Positions 1 to 7,871 are shown, counted from the first letter of the stretch. The stretch is DNA of 7,871 nt from an uncultured Eubacterium sp. (GCA_947653505.1 CANTHI010000166.1:1-7871); one strand, 5' to 3'. The notes: a model not told the origin generated them from the letters alone. Numbers and translations: made by a program.

Positions 1-96
1 AGAACTTCTTGCATTCTGGAAAAGGAACAGGCAGACAGATCACCGCCTCCCATCCAGCGTCCGCGCAGCCAAAATGTAACACCAAAAAATGAATGA
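1..96 (+). other. Leader of addB, probably containing the 3' end of an unseen upstream gene
   Basis: Seen: all three forward frames are open from the window edge. The first stops are TAA at 77-79 (frame 2), TGA at 90-92 (frame 3) and TGA at 94-96 (frame 1). The composition up to about base 70 resembles coding DNA, and the stretch after it turns A-rich. Inference: an upstream plus-strand gene ends here, 25 to 45 bases before addB, which would put addB inside a longer operon. The three possible tails are about 25 to 31 residues, and I recognise none of them. I see no promoter with a good -35/-10 pair and no terminator hairpin here. A non-coding leader is the alternative. Confidence 0.35.
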
Positions 97-107
97 AAAA
101 TATAAAG

Positions 108-115
108 AAGGAGGT
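108..115 (+). promoter_or_regulatory. Ribosome binding site that sets the addB start
   Basis: AAGGAGGT at 108-115 is an almost perfect Shine-Dalgarno sequence. Its core ends 7 bases before the ATG at 122. An in-frame ATG also lies at 89, but it has no such site before it, and starting there would translate through this one. The ATG at 122 also puts the Walker A loop about eight residues from the N-terminus, where AddB proteins normally have it. Confidence 0.9.
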
Positions 116-121
116 CTTCCC

Positions 122-3100
122 ATGTCACTGCAGTTTATTTTTGGCAATTCCGGCAGCGGAAAATCCGACTGGCTTTACACGCATGTACTGGAACAGGCGC
201 AAAAGCACCCAAAGAAGCAGTTTCTGTTTCTCGTACCAGAGCAGTTTACGATGCAGACCCAGAAAGAATTTGTGGACAGGCATCCGGAACATGCGATTTT
301 AAATATCGACGTACTGAGCTTTCAGCGGCTTGCCTACCGTGTGTTTGACGATCTGGGAATGATGGATTTTGTAGTGCTGGAGGAAACTGGCAAAAATCTG
401 GTGCTGCGCCGGGTAGCGGCACAGGAGGAGCATCAGTTAAAACTGCTTGGCGGGAATATACGAAAAACCGGTTATATCAGTCAGATGAAGTCGCTGATTT
501 CAGAGCTGACGCAGTATCATGTGTCGCTGGAAGAGCTGGAGCAGGTGCGGGATTTGCTGGAAGAAAAACATGCGCTCTGGTATAAGCTGGATGATATCAT
601 AACGCTGTACCGTGGATTTTTGGAATTTCTGGAGGGACGGTATGTGACAGCGGATGAGATTATCAGCCTGCTGACAAAGGCGGCGCCGCAGGCGCAGATG
701 CTGCGGGGCAGTGTGGTCGTGCTGGATGGTTTTACCGGATTTACGCCGGTGCAGAATGAGTTTCTGGAGGAACTGCTCGTGCTGGCAGATCAGGTGCAGG
801 TCGCGGTAACGATGGATGTGCGCCAGAACGTGTATGGCAGACCGGATTTGCAGGATTTATTTTATCTGAGCAAAAAAACGGTGCATGCGCTGTGTGAGAT
901 TGCGGCGCGCCACAGGGTAGAGCTGCTGGAACCCGTGCTGCCTGGGGATGGGAGAAACAGGCGGTATGCGAAGGCGCCGGCGATTTTTCATCTGGAGCAG
1001 AATCTGTTCCGTACCTGTCCGGAAAAATATACCGGCAGCCAGCAGGAAATCCGGATTTGCAGCCTGTTTCAGCCGAAAAATGAGCTTCGTTTTGTGGCGG
1101 GGGAGATACGAAGGCTCGTGGCGCAGGAGCAGTACCGGTATATAGATATCGCGGTTGTGACGGGAGATGTACCAGCTTATGCGAACTATGCGGAAGAGAT
1201 TTTTGAGTTGTACGACATTCCTATTTTTGTCGATCAGAAAAAAAACATCCTGTTTCATCCGATGATCGAGCTGATGCGCGCAGTTCTGGAGATGGAAACG
1301 TCGGATTATTCTTATGAAAGTGTGATGCGGTATTTTAAAAGCGGATGCAGCGGCATGGATCCGGATACGATGGATCTGATGGAAAATTATCTGCTGGCAT
1401 TTGGGATCCGTGGATTTGGACGGTGGAAAAAAAGCTGGGTACGTCCGGCTAAATGGCTGGAGGAGGCAGAGCTGGAAGGGTTAAACGAAGAGCGTGAAGC
1501 ATTTTTGGAGTGTTTTGGTCCGTTTCATGAAGTGTTCCACAAAAAAGCCGCAACGGTGCGGGAGATGACAACGGCGCTGTATGAGCTGCTTGTCCGGCTG
1601 CAGATTGAGCATCAGCTGAAAGTCCAGAAGGAACAGTTTGAGGCGCAGGGCATGCTGGAACAGGCAAAGGAAAATGAGCAGATCTATGGCATTGTTATAG
1701 ATCTGTTTGATCAGATGGTAAAGCTGCTGGGCGAAGAGTCTGTGTCAGGGAAAGAATTTGCGGAGATTCTGGATGCCGGACTGGAGGCTTCCAAAGTCGG
1801 CATTATTCCTCCGGGGTATGACAGGGTGCTGTTTGGAGATATCGAGCGTACGCGGCTGGAGCATATCAAAGTACTGTTTTTTATCGGGGTCAATGACGGG
1901 ATTATCCCGAAAAGTGAGACAGACAGTGGGATTCTTTCGCAGTTTGAGCGGGAAAAGCTGGCGGATTGTGATCTGACGCTGGCGCCGACGGCAAGGGAAA
2001 AGGCGTTTATCCAGAAATTTTATCTGTATCTGAATCTGACCAAGCCATCAGACCGCCTGTACCTGACCTGTTCCCAGGCGGGACAGGACGGCGGCACCAG
2101 ACGCAGATCTTACCTGATCGGGGCAGTTTTGAAAATGTTTCCGGATCTTACGGTTTTAACGCCGCAGGAAGATCTTTCAGCGACGGCGCAAAGCAGTATG
2201 CAGTTTTTTTTAAATGGACTGGCAGAAGCGAAAAACAACGCGGCCTCTGAGGAATGGAAAGCGCTGTATGCCTGGTATATGCAGCAGGAGCAGTGGGCGG
2301 ATACGGTACAGGAATATGTAAAAGCCGCGTTTTTTGTCCATCGGGATTCGAAGCTGGATCAGCAGATCTGCCGTCAGCTCTATGGAACGATTCTGGAAAA
2401 TTCGGTAACAAGGCTTGAGCAGTTTGCAGGATGCGCGTTTGCGCATTTTTTAAAATACGGTCTGCAGCTGGCAAGGCGGCAGTTACATGAATTTGAGCCT
2501 GTGGACTTTGGCAGTATTTTACATGATGCGCTGGAGCGGTTTGCCAGACGGATGCAGGAAGCAGGGGATGACTGGTTCCGGATGACGAAGGAGCACCAGA
2601 GCAAGTATGCGAAAGAAGCGATTGACCAGGCAATTGCGGCATGCCAGAATACGGCGCTGGCAGACGGGGAGCGTAATCTGTATCTGGTACGCCGGATGGA
2701 AAAGGTGCTGAACCGTACGGTGGATGTACTGGGGCAGCAGATTCGAAGCGGCAGCTTTATACCAGAGCATTACGAGGTCGGGTTCCAGTCTGTCAGCGGG
2801 CTGGATGCCATTCAGTTTCAGCTCAGTGAGGAAGAAAAAATGCGTCTGCGGGGCAGAATCGACCGCATGGATATCTGGGAGAGGGAACGGGAGGTGTATG
2901 TCAGGGTCATTGATTATAAATCTGGCAATACAAGCTTTCAGCTGCTGAATGTGTATCATGGTCTGCAGCTGCAGCTCGTCGTGTATCTGAATGCGGCGAT
3001 GGAGCTTTTGCGTACAAAATATCCCGGGAAAAAGATCCGGCCTGCCGGAATCTTTTATTATCATATTGACGATCCGCTGCTGGATACAGACGAAGAACTC

Positions 3101-3529
3101 TCAGAAGAAGAGATCCGGGAGCAGATTTTTGCAAAGCTTAAGCTGGATGGGTATGTCAATTCCGATCCGGAGGTTTATCATGCGATGGATCATACGATGC
3201 AGTCGTCCTCGTCCATCCTGCCTGTGACGGAAAATAAGGATGGAACGCTGCGCAAAAATTCGAAGGCAGCGTCGCAGGAGCAGTTTGGCGTGATAACAGC
3301 GTACGTCAGCCGGAAAATCGCGGAGCTTGGGGCACGTATGATGCGCGGGGAGATCGCGGTCAATCCGTATGAGCTTGGGGACCGGACGCCGTGCGGTTAT
3401 TGTCCGTACCGGAGCGTATGCGGATTTGATGAGAAAATCGACGGTTTTTCCTACCGCAGACTGGAAAAGTCCGGGCAGGCATCAGAAATCATCAGAAAAA
3501 TGGAAGAAGGGCAGGCAGAACAGCAATGA
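122..3529 (+). CDS. addB: AddB, Chi-scanning and nuclease subunit of the AddAB helicase-nuclease
   Basis: Role (family knowledge): cytoplasmic partner of AddA in double-strand break repair. Its nuclease cuts the 5'-ended strand, and its helicase-like half reads Chi. Seen, numbering from the ATG at 122 (1135 aa; about 1160 in Bacillus): Walker A GNSGSGKS at 8-15, VPEQFTMQ at 38-45, DVLSFQRL at 63-70, a non-canonical motif II (DGFTGFTP, 202-209), the AddB signature GVNDGIIP at 589-596, and a motif VI remnant near 634-647 without the usual TRA. This fits AddB's loss of helicase activity. The C-terminal RecB-type nuclease has H801, D914, D931-Y-K933 and Q951-LVV-Y955. Cys771 and C1091, C1094, C1100 match the four ligands of the AddB 4Fe-4S staple. 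No frameshift or missing key residue. The stop overlaps the addA start. The shared C-terminal fold with AddA could confuse naming, but the cysteines and the degenerate helicase motifs settle it as AddB. Confidence 0.96.
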   Translation: MSLQFIFGNSGSGKSDWLYTHVLEQAQKHPKKQFLFLVPEQFTMQTQKEFVDRHPEHAILNIDVLSFQRLAYRVFDDLGMMDFVVLEETGKNLVLRRVAAQEEHQLKLLGGNIRKTGYISQMKSLISELTQYHVSLEELEQVRDLLEEKHALWYKLDDIITLYRGFLEFLEGRYVTADEIISLLTKAAPQAQMLRGSVVVLDGFTGFTPVQNEFLEELLVLADQVQVAVTMDVRQNVYGRPDLQDLFYLSKKTVHALCEIAARHRVELLEPVLPGDGRNRRYAKAPAIFHLEQNLFRTCPEKYTGSQQEIRICSLFQPKNELRFVAGEIRRLVAQEQYRYIDIAVVTGDVPAYANYAEEIFELYDIPIFVDQKKNILFHPMIELMRAVLEMETSDYSYESVMRYFKSGCSGMDPDTMDLMENYLLAFGIRGFGRWKKSWVRPAKWLEEAELEGLNEEREAFLECFGPFHEVFHKKAATVREMTTALYELLVRLQIEHQLKVQKEQFEAQGMLEQAKENEQIYGIVIDLFDQMVKLLGEESVSGKEFAEILDAGLEASKVGIIPPGYDRVLFGDIERTRLEHIKVLFFIGVNDGIIPKSETDSGILSQFEREKLADCDLTLAPTAREKAFIQKFYLYLNLTKPSDRLYLTCSQAGQDGGTRRRSYLIGAVLKMFPDLTVLTPQEDLSATAQSSMQFFLNGLAEAKNNAASEEWKALYAWYMQQEQWADTVQEYVKAAFFVHRDSKLDQQICRQLYGTILENSVTRLEQFAGCAFAHFLKYGLQLARRQLHEFEPVDFGSILHDALERFARRMQEAGDDWFRMTKEHQSKYAKEAIDQAIAACQNTALADGERNLYLVRRMEKVLNRTVDVLGQQIRSGSFIPEHYEVGFQSVSGLDAIQFQLSEEEKMRLRGRIDRMDIWEREREVYVRVIDYKSGNTSFQLLNVYHGLQLQLVVYLNAAMELLRTKYPGKKIRPAGIFYYHIDDPLLDTDEELSEEEIREQIFAKLKLDGYVNSDPEVYHAMDHTMQSSSSILPVTENKDGTLRKNSKAASQEQFGVITAYVSRKIAELGARMMRGEIAVNPYELGDRTPCGYCPYRSVCGFDEKIDGFSYRRLEKSGQASEIIRKMEEGQAEQQ
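3505..3529 (+). promoter_or_regulatory. addB-addA translational coupling junction
   Basis: The addA ATG (3526-3528) and the addB TGA (3527-3529) share four bases, ATGA. The best upstream purine run, AGAAGG at 3505-3510, ends 15 bases before the ATG, which is too far for an efficient ribosome binding site. Inference: addA is mainly translated by ribosomes finishing addB, which would help make the two subunits in equal amounts for the 1:1 heterodimer. Confidence 0.75.
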
Positions 3530-6500
3530 GTGTGACATGGACAAAAGAACAGCAGCAGGTAATCGCGCTGCGGGACCGGAATCTGCTCGTCTCCGCGGCG
3601 GCAGGTTCCGGCAAGACGGCGGTACTGGTGGAGCGGATCGTGCAAAAAGTGCTGGATACGAATCATCCGGCAGATATCGACCGGATGCTCGTAGTAACCT
3701 TTACAAAGGCCGCGGCAGCCGAAATGCGGGAGCGTGTGAGTCAGGCGATTGAAAAAAGACTGGAGGCGGAGCCGGAAGACAGCAGGCTGCAGCGGCAGGC
3801 GACACTGGTGCACAACGCGCAGATTACGACGATTGACAGCTTCTGCCTGTATGTCGTGCGCAATTATTTTCAGACCATTGATCTGGAGCCGTCTTTCCGT
3901 ATCGCGGATCCGGGGGAGCTGCAGCTGTTAAAGGCGGACGTGGCGCAGGAGGTGCTGGAACAGTGCTATCAGGAAAAGTCCGAAGGATTTCTGAGGCTGG
4001 CAGATCATTACGCGACAGCAAAAAGCGACGCGGCGCTTGTGGATTTTATGCTGCGGCTGTATGATTTTTCACAGAGCTATCCGTGGCCGGAAAAATGGCT
4101 GGAATCTTTGCCGGAGTTTTACCGGTTGTCCGCGCAGGGGCAGAATCTGGAGGAACAGGCATGGATGCAGGGTCTGCTGCATTATTTGAAAAACATAATG
4201 GCCGATTTACAGAGCCGGATGCAGGAGGCAGAGACGCTCTGTACGGATCCGGATGGTCCGCAGATGTATCTGGATGCCATAGAAGATGATCTGCGGCAGC
4301 TGGCACAGCTGTGCGCCTGCAGCAGCTATGAGGAATACAGCAGCCGTCTTCTCCAGCTTTCCTTTCAAAAGCTCGGTGTGAACCGCAAATATGACGGCAG
4401 CAAAGAAAAGCAGGAGCAGGTGAAAGATATTCGCAAAATGGTCAAAGACACACTCTCGAAAATACAGACATCTTATTTTTATCAGAAACCGCAGCAGATG
4501 CTTGCGGATATCGGAAATATCCTGCCGGATGTGGAGGCGCTGGCGCAGCTGGTGCAGACGTTTACCAGGGCGTATCAGGCGAAAAAGCAGGAGCGGAATC
4601 TGCTGGATTTTTCCGATCTGGAGCATTTTGCGCTGCAGATTCTCGTGGATGAACAGACGAAGGAGCCGAAAGCGGCGGCAAAAGAGCTGCGGGAAGTCTA
4701 TGAAGAGATTATGATTGACGAGTATCAGGACAGCAACTATGTGCAGGAGACGATTTTAAAAGCGGTGTCCCGTGAGGCGCTCGGGGAAAATAATATTTTT
4801 ATGGTCGGGGATGTCAAGCAGAGTATTTACCGTTTTCGTCTGGCGAGACCAGAACTTTTTATTGACAAATATAAAACTTATACGGAACATGACAGCAGCT
4901 GTCAGAAAATCGACCTGCATAAAAATTTCCGCAGCCGGACGGAAGTCGTGGAAGCGGTCAACCACATATTTTTTCAGATTATGCAGGAGGATATCGGCAA
5001 CGTCGCGTATGACCAGCAGGCTGCACTCTATGCGGGGGCTTCTTATCCGCAGCCGGAGCAGCCGCAGATGTTTCAGAGTGAGCTGCTGCTCGCGCAGGCT
5101 TCGCCGGAAGAGCTGGAGCAGGCGCAGATGGCCAGCTGGCAGGAGATGGAAGCGCGGATGGTCGCCGCACGTATTCACGAACTGCTGGAGAACCAGTTTG
5201 TTACAGACCGTGAGAGCGGGCAGCTTCGCAGAGCGCGCTGCAAGGACATCGTGATTGTGCTGCGCAGTGTCAGCGGATGGGCGGACACATTTTTAAAAGT
5301 GCTGACAGACGCGGGTATTCCGGCCCATACAGCTTCCAAAACCGGATATTTTGGCACGGTGGAGATTCAGACGATTCTAAGTATGCTGGCGTTGCTGGAC
5401 AATCCGCTGCAGGACATTCCGGCGGCTGCCGTGCTGGCGTCACCCATCGGAGGGATGAGCGGAGAAGAGCTGGCCCGCATCCGTACTGCCAGCAAAGAGC
5501 ATTTCTATTTTCTGGCGCTGGAGGATTATGTACAGGCGTATGAGCAGGAAAAGAAGGAAGACAGTCCGGACAGACGGCTGTACCGCAAAGCGGCAGCTTT
5601 TTTACAGATGTATCAAAAGCTGCGCCGTCTGACGCCTTATACACCGGTTCATAAGCTTATACAGATCGTGCTGCAGGAAACCGGATATGCGTCTTATATG
5701 CAGGCGATGCCGGCGGGCCGCCAGCGCAGGGCTAATATGGACATGCTGCTCGAAAAAGCGATTGCTTATGAAAAGACCAGCTATAAAGGACTGTTTCATT
5801 TTGTGCGTTATATTGAAAAATTAAAAAAATACGAGATAGATTTCGGCGAGGCTGATATTACAAGCGAAAATGAAGATGTCGTGCGTATTATGAGCATTCA
5901 CAAGAGCAAGGGGCTGGAGTTTCCGGTTGTATTTGTCAGCGGGCTGGGGAAGCAGTTTAACAGACAGGATATCCGCAGCCGTCTGATTCTGCATCCGGAG
6001 CATGGCATCGGGCTGGATGTGATCGATACGGAGCAAAGAATCCGAAGACCCGGACTCATAAAAAAGGTGCTGGAGCATGAGATCGGGATGGAAAATCTGG
6101 GAGAGGAGCTGCGCGTATTGTATGTAGCCCTGACGCGGGCGAAGGAAAAGCTGTTTCTGACGGGCGCTGTAAAATCAAAGGAAGAGCTGCCCGAAATACA
6201 GACCAGTTGTTATTCCGGGCGGCCAATGAACTATTTTGCAAGATATCATGCGGCTTCCTGTCTGGACTGGGTGTTTCCCTGCATCGCATCCCGTCCGGAT
6301 ATTTATGAAACGCGGATTTATCAGACTGAGGAGTTAAAGCTGCAGGAAGCGGTAGAGGCAGCCATCGAAAAGCTGGATGGAAAGCAGGTAAAAAATCTCT
6401 ACCGGATGGCTGATCCAAAGCTGTACCAGCATGTAAATAAGAAGCTGTCATGGAAGTACCCGTATGCGGCTGATACGGATTTAAAGACCAAAATATCCGT

Positions 6501-7149
6501 AACCGAATTAAAACGCCGCCAGCATCTGGTACTGGAAGACGAGACGCCGCAGGAGTCCTGGTTTGCAAAAGAGCAGGAGAGCAGGATTCCGGCATTTTTG
6601 CATACGCAGATTAAACAGGAAAATCTGGGAGCCCTGCGGGGAAGCGCTGTCCACAAAGTACTGGAGGAAGTGGATTTTGTGCGAAGCAGTCAGAGCAGCG
6701 ACCGCAGCGCAGATATTCAGGAGCAGATCAGCCGGATGTTTGCGGCGCAGCGGATTACGCGGGAAATGAAGGAGCTGGTAAGCATACAGATGCTCGTACC
6801 GTTTCTGGAAAATCCGGTTGCCCTTCGCATGGCCGCTGCGCAGCAGCGCGGAGAGCTGCAGAAGGAGCAGCCGTTCGTCATGGGGCTTCCTGCATCAGAG
6901 ATTTACGAAGGAGCCAGTGAGGAGCTGGTGCTGATTCAGGGGATTGTCGATGCCTGCTGGCTTGAGGAAGACGCGCTTGTCATTCTGGACTATAAGACCG
7001 ATGCGGTAAGCAGCGCGAAGCAGCTGACAGACCGCTATCAGATTCAGCTGGATCTGTATGCGAGAGCACTACAGAAGGCTACAGGAAAAAAACTAAAAGA
7101 AAAATTAATTTACTCATTTTCGCTGCAGGAAATAGTGGAAATCAGGTAA
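3526..7149 (+). CDS. addA: AddA, ATP-dependent 3'-5' helicase and nuclease subunit of AddAB
   Basis: Role (family knowledge): the motor of AddAB. This SF1A (UvrD/RecB-type) helicase moves 3'-5' on one strand, and its C-terminal nuclease cuts the 3'-ended strand until Chi is met. Seen in 1207 aa (about 1230 in Bacillus): Q-motif TKEQQQVI at 6-13, Walker A AAAGSGKT at 24-31 (K30), motif Ia TFTKAAAAEM from 58, TTIDSF at 101-106, motif II IDEYQD at 397-402 (D398, E399), motif III VGDVKQSIYRF at 427-437, motif IV HKNFRSR at 465-471, motif V SIHKSKGLEFP at 790-800, and motif VI YVALTRAKEK at 866-875 (R871). The nuclease has G1039xxxH1043, GIVD with D1142, D1155-Y-K1157 and Q1174-LDL-Y1178. Every catalytic element is present. 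The Cys cluster of AddB is absent, as expected. The start is fixed by the overlap with addB and the closeness of the Q-motif to the N-terminus. The last 20 codons are A-rich but keep the family's C-terminal pattern. Confidence 0.97.
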   Translation: MSVTWTKEQQQVIALRDRNLLVSAAAGSGKTAVLVERIVQKVLDTNHPADIDRMLVVTFTKAAAAEMRERVSQAIEKRLEAEPEDSRLQRQATLVHNAQITTIDSFCLYVVRNYFQTIDLEPSFRIADPGELQLLKADVAQEVLEQCYQEKSEGFLRLADHYATAKSDAALVDFMLRLYDFSQSYPWPEKWLESLPEFYRLSAQGQNLEEQAWMQGLLHYLKNIMADLQSRMQEAETLCTDPDGPQMYLDAIEDDLRQLAQLCACSSYEEYSSRLLQLSFQKLGVNRKYDGSKEKQEQVKDIRKMVKDTLSKIQTSYFYQKPQQMLADIGNILPDVEALAQLVQTFTRAYQAKKQERNLLDFSDLEHFALQILVDEQTKEPKAAAKELREVYEEIMIDEYQDSNYVQETILKAVSREALGENNIFMVGDVKQSIYRFRLARPELFIDKYKTYTEHDSSCQKIDLHKNFRSRTEVVEAVNHIFFQIMQEDIGNVAYDQQAALYAGASYPQPEQPQMFQSELLLAQASPEELEQAQMASWQEMEARMVAARIHELLENQFVTDRESGQLRRARCKDIVIVLRSVSGWADTFLKVLTDAGIPAHTASKTGYFGTVEIQTILSMLALLDNPLQDIPAAAVLASPIGGMSGEELARIRTASKEHFYFLALEDYVQAYEQEKKEDSPDRRLYRKAAAFLQMYQKLRRLTPYTPVHKLIQIVLQETGYASYMQAMPAGRQRRANMDMLLEKAIAYEKTSYKGLFHFVRYIEKLKKYEIDFGEADITSENEDVVRIMSIHKSKGLEFPVVFVSGLGKQFNRQDIRSRLILHPEHGIGLDVIDTEQRIRRPGLIKKVLEHEIGMENLGEELRVLYVALTRAKEKLFLTGAVKSKEELPEIQTSCYSGRPMNYFARYHAASCLDWVFPCIASRPDIYETRIYQTEELKLQEAVEAAIEKLDGKQVKNLYRMADPKLYQHVNKKLSWKYPYAADTDLKTKISVTELKRRQHLVLEDETPQESWFAKEQESRIPAFLHTQIKQENLGALRGSAVHKVLEEVDFVRSSQSSDRSADIQEQISRMFAAQRITREMKELVSIQMLVPFLENPVALRMAAAQQRGELQKEQPFVMGLPASEIYEGASEELVLIQGIVDACWLEEDALVILDYKTDAVSSAKQLTDRYQIQLDLYARALQKATGKKLKEKLIYSFSLQEIVEIR

Positions 7150-7237
7150 AAAAGAATAAATGTTATTACAGGAAAGCGGCACAAAAGCAGGGAAAGGGTA
7201 TCAGATGGCAAAGATTTCAAATAAGAAAACAGATAAG

Positions 7238-7244
7238 AAAGGAG
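7238..7244 (+). promoter_or_regulatory. Ribosome binding site of maf
   Basis: AAAGGAG at 7238-7244 lies 6 bases before the ATG at 7251, which is good spacing for a Gram-positive gene. It is the only strong site in the 101-base gap after addA. The rest of the gap is A-rich, with no recognisable -35/-10 pair and no GC-rich hairpin followed by a T run. maf therefore seems to be translated independently but may share the addBA transcript. Confidence 0.8.
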
Positions 7245-7250
7245 ATTCCT

Positions 7251-7871
7251 ATGCGTGTTATTCTTGCGTCAGCCTCCCCGAGGAGGAAGGAGCTGCTTGG
7301 CAGGCTGTTTCGTCAGTTTGAGGTGATTCCGGCAGCAGGCAGTGAAGTATCCACGAAGCAGAATCCGTCCGAAATCGTGCAGCAGCTGGCTGTACAGAAA
7401 GCAGAAGAGGTGGAGCAGGCTGTGGCGGGCAGCCCCTCTGGTGCCGGCAGCGGGAAAGAAGATGCGGATTATCTGGTGATTGGGGCGGATACGATTGTAG
7501 TATTTCAGGACCAGATTCTTGGAAAACCGGAGCATGAAGCCCACGCACGACAGATGCTGGCAATGCTTTCCGGAACCGTCCATCAGGTTTACACAGGCGT
7601 TGCCATCTGTCTGATGCTGCACGGAGAGCACCGGTGCATCACATTTGCAGAGTGTACGCATGTGCGCTTTTATCCACTGACGGAAACGGAGATCAGAGAC
7701 TACGTACAGAGCGGGGAACCGATGGACAAGGCAGGCAGCTACGGGATTCAGGGAGCCGGAGGACGCTTTGTACAGGGGATTGAGGGAGATTATGCGAATG
7801 TCGTCGGCCTGCCGGTGGCAAAGCTCTACCAGATTTTAAAGAAAATCGATGAAATTGCATTGCCTTTTTAA
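7251..7871 (+). CDS. maf: Maf, nucleoside triphosphate pyrophosphatase of the dTTP/UTP class
   Basis: Role (family knowledge): a cytoplasmic house-cleaning enzyme that hydrolyses dTTP, UTP and some modified pyrimidine triphosphates to the monophosphate and pyrophosphate. Bacillus Maf is also linked to septum inhibition. Seen in 206 aa: the N-terminal signature LASASPRRKELL at 5-16 (R11, R12), a conserved Glu at 32, GADTIV at 78-83 with the presumed catalytic Asp80, GKP with Lys92, LSG-x-VHQVYTGVA around 106-118, DKAGSYGIQG at 159-168, and VVGLP at 184-188. The EPMDKAGSYGIQG block points to the dTTP/UTP (YhdE/Maf) class rather than the 7-methyl-GTP (YceF) class. That subclass is inferred from motif memory. 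The length is slightly above the usual 190-200 because of a Gly/Ser-rich stretch at about 59-72. The gene is complete; its TAA is the last codon of the window. Confidence 0.95.
   Translation: MRVILASASPRRKELLGRLFRQFEVIPAAGSEVSTKQNPSEIVQQLAVQKAEEVEQAVAGSPSGAGSGKEDADYLVIGADTIVVFQDQILGKPEHEAHARQMLAMLSGTVHQVYTGVAICLMLHGEHRCITFAECTHVRFYPLTETEIRDYVQSGEPMDKAGSYGIQGAGGRFVQGIEGDYANVVGLPVAKLYQILKKIDEIALPF

Noticed and set aside
101..106. TATAAA as a -10 box for addB
   Set aside because: No -35 match lies about 17 bases upstream (the 78-83 region reads AACACC), and transcription would begin inside the ribosome binding site.
89..121. In-frame ATG at 89 as the addB start, adding 11 residues
   Set aside because: It has no ribosome binding site and would run through the near-perfect one at 108-115. 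The extension also pushes Walker A away from its usual N-terminal place.
2148..3064. Long minus-strand open frames (164 and 181 codons) opposite addB
   Set aside because: They lie entirely within addB, have no ribosome binding site or recognisable motif, and their His/Pro/Leu-rich composition is typical of an antisense shadow.
3369..3752. Forward 127-codon frame across the addB-addA junction
   Set aside because: It overlaps the conserved cysteine cluster of AddB and the Walker A region of AddA in another frame. Its residues show no motif of their own.
6056..6595. Minus-strand open frame of 179 codons opposite addA
   Set aside because: It lies entirely within the conserved addA coding sequence, with no motif and shadow-like Pro/Ser/Arg composition.
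7102..7111. AAATTAATTT palindrome near the end of addA as an operator
   Set aside because: It lies within coding sequence in a naturally A-rich run, and nothing nearby suggests a promoter for it to control.
7155..7168. AATAA-ATG-TTATT inverted repeat after addA as a terminator
   Set aside because: The stem is five A/T pairs with no GC and no following T run, too weak for intrinsic termination.

Overview
The window holds three complete genes, all on the plus strand and closely packed: addB (122-3529), addA (3526-7149) and maf (7251-7871). A strong AGGAGG-type ribosome binding site, an AddAB-type rather than RecBCD-type recombination nuclease, the AddB iron-sulfur cysteines, and a moderate GC content with many CTG, CAG, GAG and CCG codons suggest a Gram-positive member of the Firmicutes. 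I would guess a clostridial gut-type lineage such as Lachnospiraceae. The family-level guess is inference; no marker in the window fixes it.

Layout: bases 1-121 are a short leader. All three forward frames are open through its first ~75 bases, so it probably includes the 3' end of an upstream gene, but the frame cannot be decided. addB follows from a well-placed ribosome binding site. Its stop codon overlaps the addA start codon (ATGA at 3526-3529), which is the mark of translational coupling. After addA comes a 101-base A-rich gap with no convincing terminator or promoter. It ends in the maf ribosome binding site. The last base of the window is the last base of the maf stop codon, so anything downstream is unseen.

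How the genes work together: AddA and AddB form the AddAB helicase-nuclease. It binds double-strand DNA ends, unwinds and trims them, and on meeting a Chi sequence leaves a 3' single-stranded tail for RecA. AddA has all the SF1A helicase motifs and a RecB-type nuclease domain. AddB has an N-terminal Walker A, degenerate remaining helicase motifs, and a nuclease domain framed by four cysteines expected to hold a 4Fe-4S cluster. Maf is a house-cleaning pyrophosphatase of the dTTP/UTP class and is probably on the same transcript.

This is a conserved housekeeping DNA-repair locus. I found no mobile element, CRISPR array, RNA gene, broken gene or new system. The findings are small: a possible 38-codon ORF overlapping the maf start, a Gly/Ser-rich insert in Maf, a high frequency of CTGCAG, and an unresolved left edge.
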